Part shown: piece after piece, positions 20,908 to 30,265 of the stretch | Position numbering within the stretch: the stretch's first letter is position 1 | How the letters are laid out: every line of letters starts with the position of its first letter | Origin: Pseudorhodoplanes sp. | Lineage (GTDB): Bacteria; Pseudomonadota; Alphaproteobacteria; Rhizobiales; Xanthobacteraceae | Direction: 5' to 3' | Assembly (NCBI GenBank): GCA_022843165.1 | Contig: JALHOD010000011.1 | Location: 1 to 64,000 of the forward strand | DNA length: 64,000 nt | Notes under the pieces: generated by a model | What the model saw: the letters and a program-made list of their open reading frames with translations, nothing else | Told to the model about the DNA's origin: nothing | Database searches by the model: none | Position numbers and translations under genes: made by a program

Positions 20908-21350
20908 CCACATACCTCGTCCGCCGAGGGGCGCTGTCATGAGGCGTCGTGAGAGCGGGACGAAGGACGGGATGCCGTGGAGATACGCGGCGTCGCCGTC
21001 CTGGACGGCGGCGGGCAATTCCCGCCCTCGGCCGGTGCGGCGCCCGCGCGCGTGGTTCGCAGCCACGCTCCCGGGCGACGGCGGGGCTCCGCCCGGAGGC
21101 ACAACGGCCTTCTGCCAGGAGCTGGCTGATGACAGGCGGCCCCGGTCGGCCGCCGTCAAAAGCGCGGCCCGCCGTCGCAGTGAAAACGCCGCCGACGGTG
21201 CGCCGAGAGGCGGCTGCGTTGTTCGCGCAACGCGGCATTATCAGGAACGGCCCTGCGTCTTTCGGCGCGCCGTCCCCCCTCTTTTTGTTGAAGAGGGACA
21301 AAGCGAATGAAGGCGATCCCGGCGCCTCAAACAATACGGGCGATGGCGCG
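20908..21350 (+). repeat. Dispersed structured element copy 1 (candidate ncRNA/leader)
   Basis: Near-identical to the minus strand of 63058-63553 over ~230 bp from CCTCGTCCGCCGAGG, plus a shared tail GGCGATCCCGGCGCCTCAAACAATACGGGCGATGGCGC. Confidence 0.8.
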
Positions 21351-21433
21351 CGTCTGCGTCCGGGTTGCACCTTGCCACGCCGGATCATCTCCTCTACTGG
21401 AACTCGTCCAGTCTGGGCCAACCGGGTGATGTC

Positions 21434-22018
21434 ATGGGTCTTGCGATAATGATCCTCGGGCTTGCCGTGTTCATCGGCGGCCATCTGTTCACCACGCGGC
21501 GCGCGGCGCGGGCGGACCTGATCGCGAAGATCGGCGAGAATGCCTACAAGGGCGTCTATTCGCTGGTGGCCTTCCTCGGTCTGGCGCTGATCGTGTACGG
21601 CTTTGCGCAATATCGCGCGACCGGCTGGATCGAGGTCTGGTCGCCGCCGTCCTGGACGCGGCATCTGGCATCGCTGCTGGTGCTGCTGGCCATAATCTGC
21701 CTCGTCGCCGCCTACAGCCCCGGCCATATCAAGCGCGTGCTGAAGCATCCGATGCTGGTTGGCGTGAAGCTGTGGGCGCTGGCGCATCTGATCACCAACG
21801 GCGATCTCGGATCGATCATCCTGTTTGGATCCCTTCTCGGCTGGGCGGTGATCGACCGCATCTCGCTCAAGCGCCGCACCGATCCCGGCGCGCCGCTGAT
21901 TCCGGTCGGCGGCTGGCCGCGCGACGCGATTGCAATTGTCGGCGGTCTCGTCCTGTATCTCGTCTTGGGGCTCTGGTTCCATCCCTATGTGATCGGCGTT
22001 CCCGCGTTCGGCAGGTAA
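21434..22018 (+). CDS. NnrU family membrane protein
   Basis: GLAVFIGGHLFTTRRAAR..., KHPMLVGVKLWALAHLITNGDLGSIILFGSLLGWAV. Confidence 0.85.
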   Translation: MGLAIMILGLAVFIGGHLFTTRRAARADLIAKIGENAYKGVYSLVAFLGLALIVYGFAQYRATGWIEVWSPPSWTRHLASLLVLLAIICLVAAYSPGHIKRVLKHPMLVGVKLWALAHLITNGDLGSIILFGSLLGWAVIDRISLKRRTDPGAPLIPVGGWPRDAIAIVGGLVLYLVLGLWFHPYVIGVPAFGR

Positions 22019-22021
22019 GTG

Positions 22022-22849
22022 ATGTCCACACAGCAAGAGATCCGGCGCCTCACCGCGCCCGACATCCGCGCCCGCAAGAACGGCGATCCGATCGTCGCGC
22101 TCACCTCATATCACGCGCATACCGCGCGGCTGGTCGACAAATATTGCGACGTGATCCTGGTCGGCGATTCCCTCGGCATGGTCATGCACGGGCTCGAGAC
22201 CACGGTGCCGGTCACGCTCGAGATGATGATCCTGCAGGGGCATGCGGTGATGCGCGGTTCGCAGCATGCGCTGGTGGTCGTGGACATGCCGTTCGGCTCC
22301 TACGAGGCGTCGAAGGAGCAGGCCTTTGCGTCCGCGGCGCGCGTCCTGAAGGAAACCACCTGCGGCGCGATCAAGCTCGAAGGCGGCGCGCGCATGGCGG
22401 AGACCATCCGCTTCCTCGCCGAGCGCGGCGTGCCGGTGATGGCGCATGTCGGTCTCACGCCGCAGGCGATCAACACCATCGGCTCGTTCCGGGCGCAGGG
22501 CCGCGAGGAGGCCGACTGGGCGGCGATCGAAAACGATGCGAAAGCAGTGAGCGAGGCGGGCGCCTTCTCGGTGGTGATCGAGGCGGTGGCCGAGCCGCTG
22601 GCGCGCAAGATCACCGGGCAGATTCCGATCCCGACCATCGGCATCGGCGCCAGTTCGGCCTGCGACGGCCAGATCCTGGTGCTGGAGGACATGCTCGGCC
22701 TGTCGCCGCGGGTGCCGAAATTCGTCAAACGTTATGGCGATCTCGGACCCGGCATCGAGGCCGCTATCAAGGGCTATGCCGCCGAGGTGCGGTCCCGGGC
22801 CTTTCCAGGCCCCGACCATGTCTATGGCATGAAGGCGAAAAAGCCGTGA
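22022..22849 (+). CDS. panB: 3-methyl-2-oxobutanoate hydroxymethyltransferase
   Basis: [46 protein letters not shown]. Confidence 0.96.
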   Translation: MSTQQEIRRLTAPDIRARKNGDPIVALTSYHAHTARLVDKYCDVILVGDSLGMVMHGLETTVPVTLEMMILQGHAVMRGSQHALVVVDMPFGSYEASKEQAFASAARVLKETTCGAIKLEGGARMAETIRFLAERGVPVMAHVGLTPQAINTIGSFRAQGREEADWAAIENDAKAVSEAGAFSVVIEAVAEPLARKITGQIPIPTIGIGASSACDGQILVLEDMLGLSPRVPKFVKRYGDLGPGIEAAIKGYAAEVRSRAFPGPDHVYGMKAKKP

Positions 22850-22984
22850 TTTCACGGCGTTAACGCTGCCGGGAGGAGGCTTTGCCTTGCCCGCGCCACA
22901 TGGCTATTTTACCCGCCATTCCGAGACATCGTTGCGTGGCCCTGCTATGGGGAGGGCCGTTTCACCATCCGCCGGGGACCGACA

Positions 22985-23638
22985 TTGGCCGACATCTTTC
23001 ATGAAGTAGACGAGGACATCCGGCGCGAGCGTCTGAACAAGCTGTGGAATCGCTTTGGTCCGTACCTGATCGGGCTGGCCTTGCTGATCGTGGTCGGGAT
23101 CGGCGGCTGGCGCGGTTACGAATACCTGCAATTGCAGAAGGCGGCCGAGGCCAGCACGCAATTCGAGGCGGCCGTGGCGCTGGCCGAGGCCGGCAAGCCG
23201 GCGGAGGCCGAGGCCGCTTTTGCGAAACTCGCCCAGGATGCCGGGACCGCGGCCTACCGCACGATGTCGCGTCTGCGCCAGGCCGCCGCCCTGAGCCAGA
23301 GCGATCCCAAAGCCGCCGTCGCCGCATTCGATGCGGTCGCGGCCGATGGCAGCGCCGGCCGGAACTTTCAGGATCTGGCGGCCCTGCGCGCCGGATTCAT
23401 TCTGGTGGACACCGCCTCGCTGGACGACATGAAGCAGCGGCTAGAGCCGCTTACCGGGGCGCAGCGCACCTTCCGCCATTCCGCGCGCGAACTCATGGCG
23501 CTGTCGGCCTGGCGCGCCGGAAACATGCCGGAAGCGAAGCGCTGGTCCGATCTGATCATTGGCGATGCCGAGAGTCCGGCCGGCATGCGTCAGCGCATGG
23601 AAGCCTTGCTGGCGCTGACCAGCGAAGCCAAGGGATAA
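22985..23638 (+). CDS. Tetratricopeptide/YfgM-like membrane-anchored protein
   Basis: MADIFHEVDEDIRRERLNKLWNRFGPYLIGLALLIVVGIGGWRGYEY then helical repeats; TTG start. Confidence 0.78.
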   Translation: MADIFHEVDEDIRRERLNKLWNRFGPYLIGLALLIVVGIGGWRGYEYLQLQKAAEASTQFEAAVALAEAGKPAEAEAAFAKLAQDAGTAAYRTMSRLRQAAALSQSDPKAAVAAFDAVAADGSAGRNFQDLAALRAGFILVDTASLDDMKQRLEPLTGAQRTFRHSARELMALSAWRAGNMPEAKRWSDLIIGDAESPAGMRQRMEALLALTSEAKG

Positions 23639-24105
23639 TGCCGATGCGCCGCGCCCGTTCGCTCCATCGGCTGGTGACCGCGGCGTTTCTCATAACGTCA
23701 GGGCTTGGACTCGGTGCCTGCGAGCAGATGGCGGACCTGATTCCGGATTCCAAGAAGCCGCTGCCCGGGGAACGCAAGCCGCTGTTTCCCGAAGGCGTGC
23801 CGGGCGTGACGCAGGGCGTGCCGCCCGAACTCGTGCGCGGCCAGCAGGCGCAGGGACAGCCCGGTGCTCCGATCGAGCCGCCGCCGGTTCAGCAGCAGGC
23901 CGAAGAGAAACCGAAACCCAAGCCGAAGCCGAAAGTGCAACGGACCGTGCGCCAGCCTGCGGCAACCCAGCAGGAGCCGCAGCCTCAGCAACAGGCCGCG
24001 CCGGCGCAGCAGCAGACCTCGCCCTGGCCATCGCAGCCACAGCAGCAGCCTGCGCAAGCCTCGCCATGGCCCTCCGCTCCGTCTCCGGGTACGTTCACGC
24101 GCTGA
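23638..24105 (+). CDS. Pro/Gln-rich putative lipoprotein
   Basis: Lipobox LGLGAC followed by low-complexity KPKPKPK and QQQ/P-rich tail. Confidence 0.6.
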   Translation: MPMRRARSLHRLVTAAFLITSGLGLGACEQMADLIPDSKKPLPGERKPLFPEGVPGVTQGVPPELVRGQQAQGQPGAPIEPPPVQQQAEEKPKPKPKPKVQRTVRQPAATQQEPQPQQQAAPAQQQTSPWPSQPQQQPAQASPWPSAPSPGTFTR

Positions 24106-24163
24106 CCCCTTTCATTCCGCGCGAAGCGTTCTCACGGCTTCCCGCTGCAAAGTCTCGCGCTTC

Positions 24164-25531
24164 ATGAGCTTCACAGTCGCAATCATCGGCCGGCCGAATG
24201 TCGGCAAATCGACGCTGTTCAACCGACTGGTGGGACGGCGGCTGGCGATTGTCGACGATATGCCGGGCGTGACCCGCGACCGTCGCGCCGGCGAGGCGCG
24301 GCTCGGCGATCTGGCCTTCACCGTATTCGACACGCCGGGCTTGGAGGAGGCGAGCGCGGCCTCGCTCGCCGGCCGCATGGTGGAGCAAACCAAGGCTGCG
24401 ATCGCCGATGCCGACGCCGTGTTCTTCCTGGTGGATGCACGGGCAGGCCTGCTGCCGGCCGATCGCATCTTTGCGGACCTGATCCGCAAGTCGGGCAAGC
24501 CTGCCGTTCTGGTCGCCAACAAGAGCGAGGGCAAAGCCGGTGCGAGCGGCGCGCTGGAAGCCTATGCGCTCGGATTTGGCGAACCGGTCGCGGTTTCCGC
24601 CGAACACGGCGAGGGCATGTCCGATCTCTATGACGCGTTGCGCGCGGCTTTGCCGGAGCACACCGCTGCCGCCGAGGACGGCGGGGAAGACGAGGAGTCG
24701 GACGAGGCCCGCCCCATCCGGGTCGCCGTGGTGGGACGGCCGAATGCCGGCAAGTCCACGCTGGTCAACCGCCTGCTCGGCGAAGAGCGGCTGCTCACCG
24801 GGCCGGAAGCCGGCATCACGCGCGATTCCATCGCCGTCGATCTCGAATGGCATGGCCGCAAGTTCAAGTTTCACGACACCGCCGGCATGCGGCGCAAGTC
24901 GCGCATCGACGAGAAGCTTGAAAAGCTGTCGGTCGCCGATGCGCTCAACGCCATCCGCTTCGCCGACGTGGTGGTGCTGCTGATGGATTGCGCGCAGGAT
25001 TTCGAGGAACAGGATTTGCGGATCGCCGATCTGGTGGAGCGCGAGGGCCGCGCCCTGGTCATCGGCATGAACAAATGGGACCTGAAGGAGAGCGGCCGTC
25101 ACGCCATCGACAAGCTGCGCACCGAGACCGATCACTGGCTGCCGCAGGTCAAGGGCGTGCCGGTGATCGCCGTGTCGGGCCTGACGGGCGAGGGGCTCGA
25201 CCGCCTGATGCAGGCGGTGATCGACGCCCACACGGTCTGGAACAAGCGCGTGCCGACCGCCGCGCTCAATCGCTGGTTCGAGGACGCGACCTCGGCCAAT
25301 CCGCCGCCGGCGGTGTCGGGCCGGCGCCTGCGGCTGAACTACATCACGCAGGCGAAAGCGCGGCCGCCGAGCTTCATCGTTTTTTGCACCCGCGCCGATG
25401 CCGTTCCTGACTCGTACACGCGTTATCTCGTTAACGGATTGCGCGAGACGTTCGATTTGCCGGGGACGCCGATCCGCCTGACCTTGCGCGAAAAGGCGAA
25501 TCCGTATGCAAGTAAGAAACGGAAAACCTGA
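24164..25531 (+). CDS. der: Ribosome biogenesis GTPase Der (EngA)
   Basis: Two G domains ([18 protein letters not shown]), NKSEG/NKWD, C-terminal KH-like domain. Confidence 0.96.
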   Translation: MSFTVAIIGRPNVGKSTLFNRLVGRRLAIVDDMPGVTRDRRAGEARLGDLAFTVFDTPGLEEASAASLAGRMVEQTKAAIADADAVFFLVDARAGLLPADRIFADLIRKSGKPAVLVANKSEGKAGASGALEAYALGFGEPVAVSAEHGEGMSDLYDALRAALPEHTAAAEDGGEDEESDEARPIRVAVVGRPNAGKSTLVNRLLGEERLLTGPEAGITRDSIAVDLEWHGRKFKFHDTAGMRRKSRIDEKLEKLSVADALNAIRFADVVVLLMDCAQDFEEQDLRIADLVEREGRALVIGMNKWDLKESGRHAIDKLRTETDHWLPQVKGVPVIAVSGLTGEGLDRLMQAVIDAHTVWNKRVPTAALNRWFEDATSANPPPAVSGRRLRLNYITQAKARPPSFIVFCTRADAVPDSYTRYLVNGLRETFDLPGTPIRLTLREKANPYASKKRKT

Positions 25532-25537
25532 CGCGGT

Positions 25538-26293
25538 TCAGATATCCGAGGGTTCGCCGAGCTTCAGGAAACGTTTGGCGGCATAGGAATAGATGAGGCC
25601 GCTTTGCTGCAGGCTTGGCAGGCACAGCTCGACGATTTTCTGAGCGACTTCATCCGGCGATTCAAGTTCGTCGGGATTTTTTCCGGGATAGGCCTGCGCA
25701 TGAAGCTTGGTGCGGACGGGGCCGGGCGAGATCAGATTAACCTTTAACGAGGTCGACGCCGTCTCAGCCGCCCAAGCTTGCACCATGGCATTCAACGCAG
25801 ATTTCGAAACGGAATAGGGCGCCCAATAGGCGCGTCCGAGCCAGGCGGTCGCCGAAGTAACGAATAAGGCACGGCCGGCGTCGGATTGCCTCAGCAGCGG
25901 CTCCATCCAGCGGATCAGGTGCCAGTTGGCGGTGACATTCACCGCCATCACGTCATCCCACACTTTCGGCTCGACATGCGAAAGCGGCGACAGCACGCCG
26001 AGAATGCCGGCATTGCCGACCAGAATATCGAGCTTGCCATAGCGCTCGGAGAGCGCGGCGCTCAGGCGTGCGATGCCGTCGGTATCCTTGATATCAAGCG
26101 GGACAAGCGTCGCCGTCCCGCCGGTCTTGGAGATCTCGTCGTCGAGCTCTTCCAGGCCGCCGACAGTGCGGGCCACCGCGACCACATGTGCGCCGGCCTT
26201 GGCGAGGGCGAGCGCGGTGGCGCGTCCGATGCCGCGCGAGGCGCCGGTGACAAGTGCGATACGGCCGGAAAGGGGTTTACTCAAATTGATCAC
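25538..26293 (-). CDS. SDR family oxidoreductase
   Basis: ALVTGASRGIGRATA, NAG, YSVSKSA; GTG start chosen at 26293. Confidence 0.88.
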   Translation of the reverse strand: MINLSKPLSGRIALVTGASRGIGRATALALAKAGAHVVAVARTVGGLEELDDEISKTGGTATLVPLDIKDTDGIARLSAALSERYGKLDILVGNAGILGVLSPLSHVEPKVWDDVMAVNVTANWHLIRWMEPLLRQSDAGRALFVTSATAWLGRAYWAPYSVSKSALNAMVQAWAAETASTSLKVNLISPGPVRTKLHAQAYPGKNPDELESPDEVAQKIVELCLPSLQQSGLIYSYAAKRFLKLGEPSDI

Positions 26294-26428
26294 GCCGGAT
26301 GAAGGGCTGGGGAGGCGCAATCCATAATTGACGCCCTCCGGAAACACAAATCCGCACGGATAGACTGCTGCGGAGATGAGGGCATGACGGCAAAGGCCGG
26401 GCAACCTGCCGGCGCAGGCTCGCGCCGA

Positions 26429-27928
26429 TCAGCTCGCTTCCGCCAGCAACGATAATTGCCGCGGCATCTGCGCCGTGACGCTCTGGTCGGTGAGCGGGGT
26501 GGGGTAATCGCCGGTGAAACAGTGATCGGTGAATTGCGGGCGCGCCGGATCGCGCGGGCCGACACCCATCGCCTTGTAGATGCCCTCGACCGACAGGAAG
26601 GCGAGCGAATCCGCGCCGATGAACTGGCGCATGCTTTCCAGATCGTGGGTGGCCGCCAGCAACTTGTCCTGTTCGGGCGTGTCGATGCCGTAATAATCGG
26701 GATGCGTGATCGGCGGGGACGCGATGCGGAAATGCACCTCCTTGGCGCCGGCATCGCGCATCATCTGCACGATCTTGGTCGAGGTCGTGCCGCGCACGAT
26801 CGAGTCGTCGATCAGCACGATGCGCTTGCCTTGCACCACGGCGCGGTTGGCGCTGTGTTTCAGCCGCACGCCGAGCGCGCGGATCTGCTGGGTCGGCTCG
26901 ATGAAGGTGCGGCCGACATAGTGATTGCGGATGATGCCGAGATCGAAGGGAATGCCGGACGCCTGCGAATAGCCCAGCGCGGCCGGCACGCCGGAATCCG
27001 GCACCGGCACGATGACATCGGCATCGGCCGGTGATTCAGCGGCGAGCTGCGCGCCCATGGTCTTGCGCACCTCGTAAACCGAACGCCCGCCGACGATCGA
27101 ATCCGGACGGGCGAAGTAGATATATTCGAAAATGCAGGGCCGCGGCGTCATCGGCGGGAACGGCTTGTGGGTTTGCGCGCCCTTTTCGTCGAAGATGATC
27201 ACTTCGCCATTCTCGATATCGCGCACATATTTTGCGCCGATGATGTCGAGCGCGCAGGTCTCCGACGCCAGGATCGGGCAGCCGTCGAGCTGGCCCAGCA
27301 CAAGCGGGCGGATGCCGAGCGGATCGCGCGCGCCCACCAGCTTCTTGTTGGTCAGGCCGACGAACGAATATGCGCCTTCCAGCGCGCGCAGGCCGTCGAT
27401 GAAGCGGTCGACAAAGCGCGGTTTGTGCGAGCGGGCGACCAGATGCAGCATCACCTCGGTATCGGTGGTGGACTGCATGATCGCGCCTTCATGCACCAGC
27501 TCGCGGCGCAGCGTCAGGCCGTTGGTCAGATTGCCGTTATGTCCGATGGCGAAACCGAAGGGATCGAGTTCGGCGAAGAGCGGCTGCACGTTGCGTAGCA
27601 GCGTCTCGCCGGTGGTCGAATAGCGCACATGGCCGACGGCCGACATGCCGGGCAGGCGGTCGATCACCGCGCGGTCGGAGAAGGTGTCGCCGACCAAGCC
27701 GAGCCGGCGCTCGGAATGGAAGCGCTTGCCGTCGAAGGACACGATGCCGGCGGCTTCCTGGCCGCGATGCTGGAGCGCGTGCAGGCCGAGCGCGGTGATG
27801 GCGGCGGCGTCGGGATGGCCGAAGATGCCGAAGACCCCGCATTCCTCGCGCAGGCGATCGGCATTGAGGTCGAGGTCGTGCTGGCGGGACGGAGAATCGT
27901 TATTGGCTGCGGTCATCGCCTCGTCCAA
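26429..27928 (-). CDS. purF: Amidophosphoribosyltransferase
   Basis: ECGVFGIFGH N-terminal Cys, GLHALQHRGQEAAGI, VLIDDSIVRGTT PRPP loop. Confidence 0.97.
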   Translation of the reverse strand: MDEAMTAANNDSPSRQHDLDLNADRLREECGVFGIFGHPDAAAITALGLHALQHRGQEAAGIVSFDGKRFHSERRLGLVGDTFSDRAVIDRLPGMSAVGHVRYSTTGETLLRNVQPLFAELDPFGFAIGHNGNLTNGLTLRRELVHEGAIMQSTTDTEVMLHLVARSHKPRFVDRFIDGLRALEGAYSFVGLTNKKLVGARDPLGIRPLVLGQLDGCPILASETCALDIIGAKYVRDIENGEVIIFDEKGAQTHKPFPPMTPRPCIFEYIYFARPDSIVGGRSVYEVRKTMGAQLAAESPADADVIVPVPDSGVPAALGYSQASGIPFDLGIIRNHYVGRTFIEPTQQIRALGVRLKHSANRAVVQGKRIVLIDDSIVRGTTSTKIVQMMRDAGAKEVHFRIASPPITHPDYYGIDTPEQDKLLAATHDLESMRQFIGADSLAFLSVEGIYKAMGVGPRDPARPQFTDHCFTGDYPTPLTDQSVTAQMPRQLSLLAEAS

Positions 27929-27946
27929 CTCTCCTGCGGCTGCCCG

Positions 27947-28618
27947 TTAACGCGCCGGGGCTGCTCGTGTCTCGATCAATTGCTGCATTCCGGCACGGTC
28001 GGAACGCTCATAGCCCTCGCCGGTGGTCCGGGCCGGATTAAGTGCCGGTCCGGTCTCGGAGCGCTGGCCCGGTGTCGCGGCCGGCGTTTCGGGCTCGTCG
28101 GCGCCGGGTTTCTTCAACCGCTTCAAGATGGTGCTTTCGGGGTCGTCCGGCAACATCGACTTAAGCCAATCCCCTGTGCCTGCAAGGACCACCCGCGATT
28201 TTGCGCCGGTAACCCAGCCTGGCTGGGATTTTTGCGGCACCAGCCAGTCGAAAAACAGGAAAGCGACCACCACGATGATGAGGCCCCGGCCAAGCCCGAA
28301 CAGAAATCCGAGGGTGCGGTCGAGCGCACCGATTCGGCTGTCGAGAATCATGTCCGAAATGCGCACGGTAATGACCGACACGATCAGCAGGGTGCCGAGA
28401 AAGACCCCGCCGATCACCGCCGCCTTCGCCACAATATCGTTATTGAAATATTGCTGGGCGTAGGGAACGAGGCGGTTGAACAGATAAAGGGTCGCCAAGG
28501 CGGCTGCGATCCAGGCTGCGATGGACAGGATTTCGCGCATGAACCCGCGGATCATGGCGAGCAGCCCCGAAATCAGCATGACGGCCAGAAGAATGATGTC
28601 GAGCAGAGTGATCGGCAT
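27947..28618 (-). CDS. CvpA family protein
   Basis: Multi-TM protein LLDIILLAVMLISGLLAMIRGFMREILSIAAWIAA upstream of purF. Confidence 0.88.
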   Translation of the reverse strand: MPITLLDIILLAVMLISGLLAMIRGFMREILSIAAWIAAALATLYLFNRLVPYAQQYFNNDIVAKAAVIGGVFLGTLLIVSVITVRISDMILDSRIGALDRTLGFLFGLGRGLIIVVVAFLFFDWLVPQKSQPGWVTGAKSRVVLAGTGDWLKSMLPDDPESTILKRLKKPGADEPETPAATPGQRSETGPALNPARTTGEGYERSDRAGMQQLIETRAAPAR

Positions 28619-28799
28619 TGCAACTCTTTTGGCCCCCGCTGTGAACGGGTGCCCCTGAAATCGCCGGCCTGGGCCGGACGGGCGGGCCTGTATAACCGCC
28701 TAAAAACGCCCCGTCATCCGTCTTGTCGCATGGTTCCCATAAGGCTGGCACTGGACCAAGGCGAATGGGTGGTTTGGGCCACAGGTCCGCTTTGAGGCC

Positions 28800-30221
28800 T
28801 CACTCCTCGTCCTTCGGCGCGGCCGAGGGACGCTTGCGCCCGGTCCCGCGCGCGGCGATATCGGAGACCAGATTCACCAGATTGGTATTGGTATTCAGCG
28901 CCAGCCGGCTTTCCGAGAGAGCCTCGGCGCCGGCTGATTCCGGGATATAGGCGCGGTTGAAGCCGAGTTTCGCCGCTTCCTTCAGGCGGGCGGCCGCCTG
29001 CGCCACCGGTCGCAGCGCCCCCGAGAGCGACACCTCGCCAAAGAACACGGCATCCGAAGGCAGCGGCGCATTCACCAGCGACGACACCAGTGCGGCCGCC
29101 ACCGCGAGATCGGCGGCCGGCTCCTGCACCCGCAATCCGCCCGCGACATTGAGATACACATCGTAACTCGCCAGCTTCACCCCGCAATGCGCCTCCAGCA
29201 CCGCGATCACCATCGCGAGCCGGCTCTGGTCCCAGCCAACCACGGCGCGGCGCGGGGTGCCGAGCGCGGTTGGCGCCACCAGCGCCTGGATTTCGACCAG
29301 CACGGGGCGGGTGCCCTCGATTCCCGCGAACACCGCCGTACCCGGACTGCCGAGGTCGCGCTCCGACAGGAACAGTTCAGACGGATTCAGCACCTCGCGC
29401 AGACCGAGCCCGGTCATCTCGAACACGCCGATCTCGTCGGTTGCGCCGAAACGGTTCTTCACCGCGCGCATGATGCGGAACTGATGCGAGCCTTCGCCTT
29501 CAAACGAGAGTACGGCGTCAACCATGTGCTCGACCACGCGCGGGCCGGCGATCTGGCCGTCCTTGGTGACATGCCCGACCAGAATGACGGCCGCGCCGCT
29601 CTTCTTCGCAAAGCGGATCAGCGACTGCGCGGAGGCGCGCACCTGCGTCACGGTGCCGGGCGCGGATTCGACGGTGTCGGTCCACATGGTCTGAATGGAG
29701 TCGATCACCACCAGACGCGGCAGCGCGCCGGTCGACAGCGTGGCGATGATATCTTCCACCGAGGTTTCCGAGGCGAGTTCGACCCTGGCGTCTGCGAGAT
29801 CGAGTCGCTCGGCGCGCAGGCGCACCTGCGCCACCGCCTCTTCGCCGGAAATGTAAACGGTGCGATGGCCGAGCCGGGCGAGGGCGGCGGCGACCTGGAC
29901 GAGCAGGGTGGATTTTCCGATGCCGGGATCGCCACCCACCAGCAGCACCGAGCCGCGCACCAGTCCGCCGCCGGTCACGCGGTCGAACTCACTCAGGCCC
30001 GTGGCCAGCCGCGGCGCATCCTGGGTGTCGCCGGCCAGCGACTGCAATTGGAACGGCCGGCCCTTGCCGGGCGCCTTGCCGGGACCGCGCGGTTGGGCCG
30101 CGGTGCCCGACTGCTCCTCGGCCAGGGTGTTCCATTCGCCGCAGGAGTCGCATTTCCCCTGCCAGCGGCTATAGGCCGCTCCGCAATTCTGGCAGATGAA
30201 GCTCAGGGTCCTGCGACTCAT
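28800..30221 (-). CDS. radA: DNA repair protein RadA
   Basis: CQNCGAAYSRWQGKCDSCGEWNT zinc finger, GGDPGIGKSTL, KNRFG motif. Confidence 0.96.
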   Translation of the reverse strand: MSRRTLSFICQNCGAAYSRWQGKCDSCGEWNTLAEEQSGTAAQPRGPGKAPGKGRPFQLQSLAGDTQDAPRLATGLSEFDRVTGGGLVRGSVLLVGGDPGIGKSTLLVQVAAALARLGHRTVYISGEEAVAQVRLRAERLDLADARVELASETSVEDIIATLSTGALPRLVVIDSIQTMWTDTVESAPGTVTQVRASAQSLIRFAKKSGAAVILVGHVTKDGQIAGPRVVEHMVDAVLSFEGEGSHQFRIMRAVKNRFGATDEIGVFEMTGLGLREVLNPSELFLSERDLGSPGTAVFAGIEGTRPVLVEIQALVAPTALGTPRRAVVGWDQSRLAMVIAVLEAHCGVKLASYDVYLNVAGGLRVQEPAADLAVAAALVSSLVNAPLPSDAVFFGEVSLSGALRPVAQAAARLKEAAKLGFNRAYIPESAGAEALSESRLALNTNTNLVNLVSDIAARGTGRKRPSAAPKDEE

Positions 30222-30265
30222 GTTGCTATCGAGGCCGTCCCCACCCCCGAAGTCAACGGCGATGC

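Noticed and set aside
24095-25231. 378-aa minus-strand ORF
   Set aside because: Antisense to der; no recognisable motifs.
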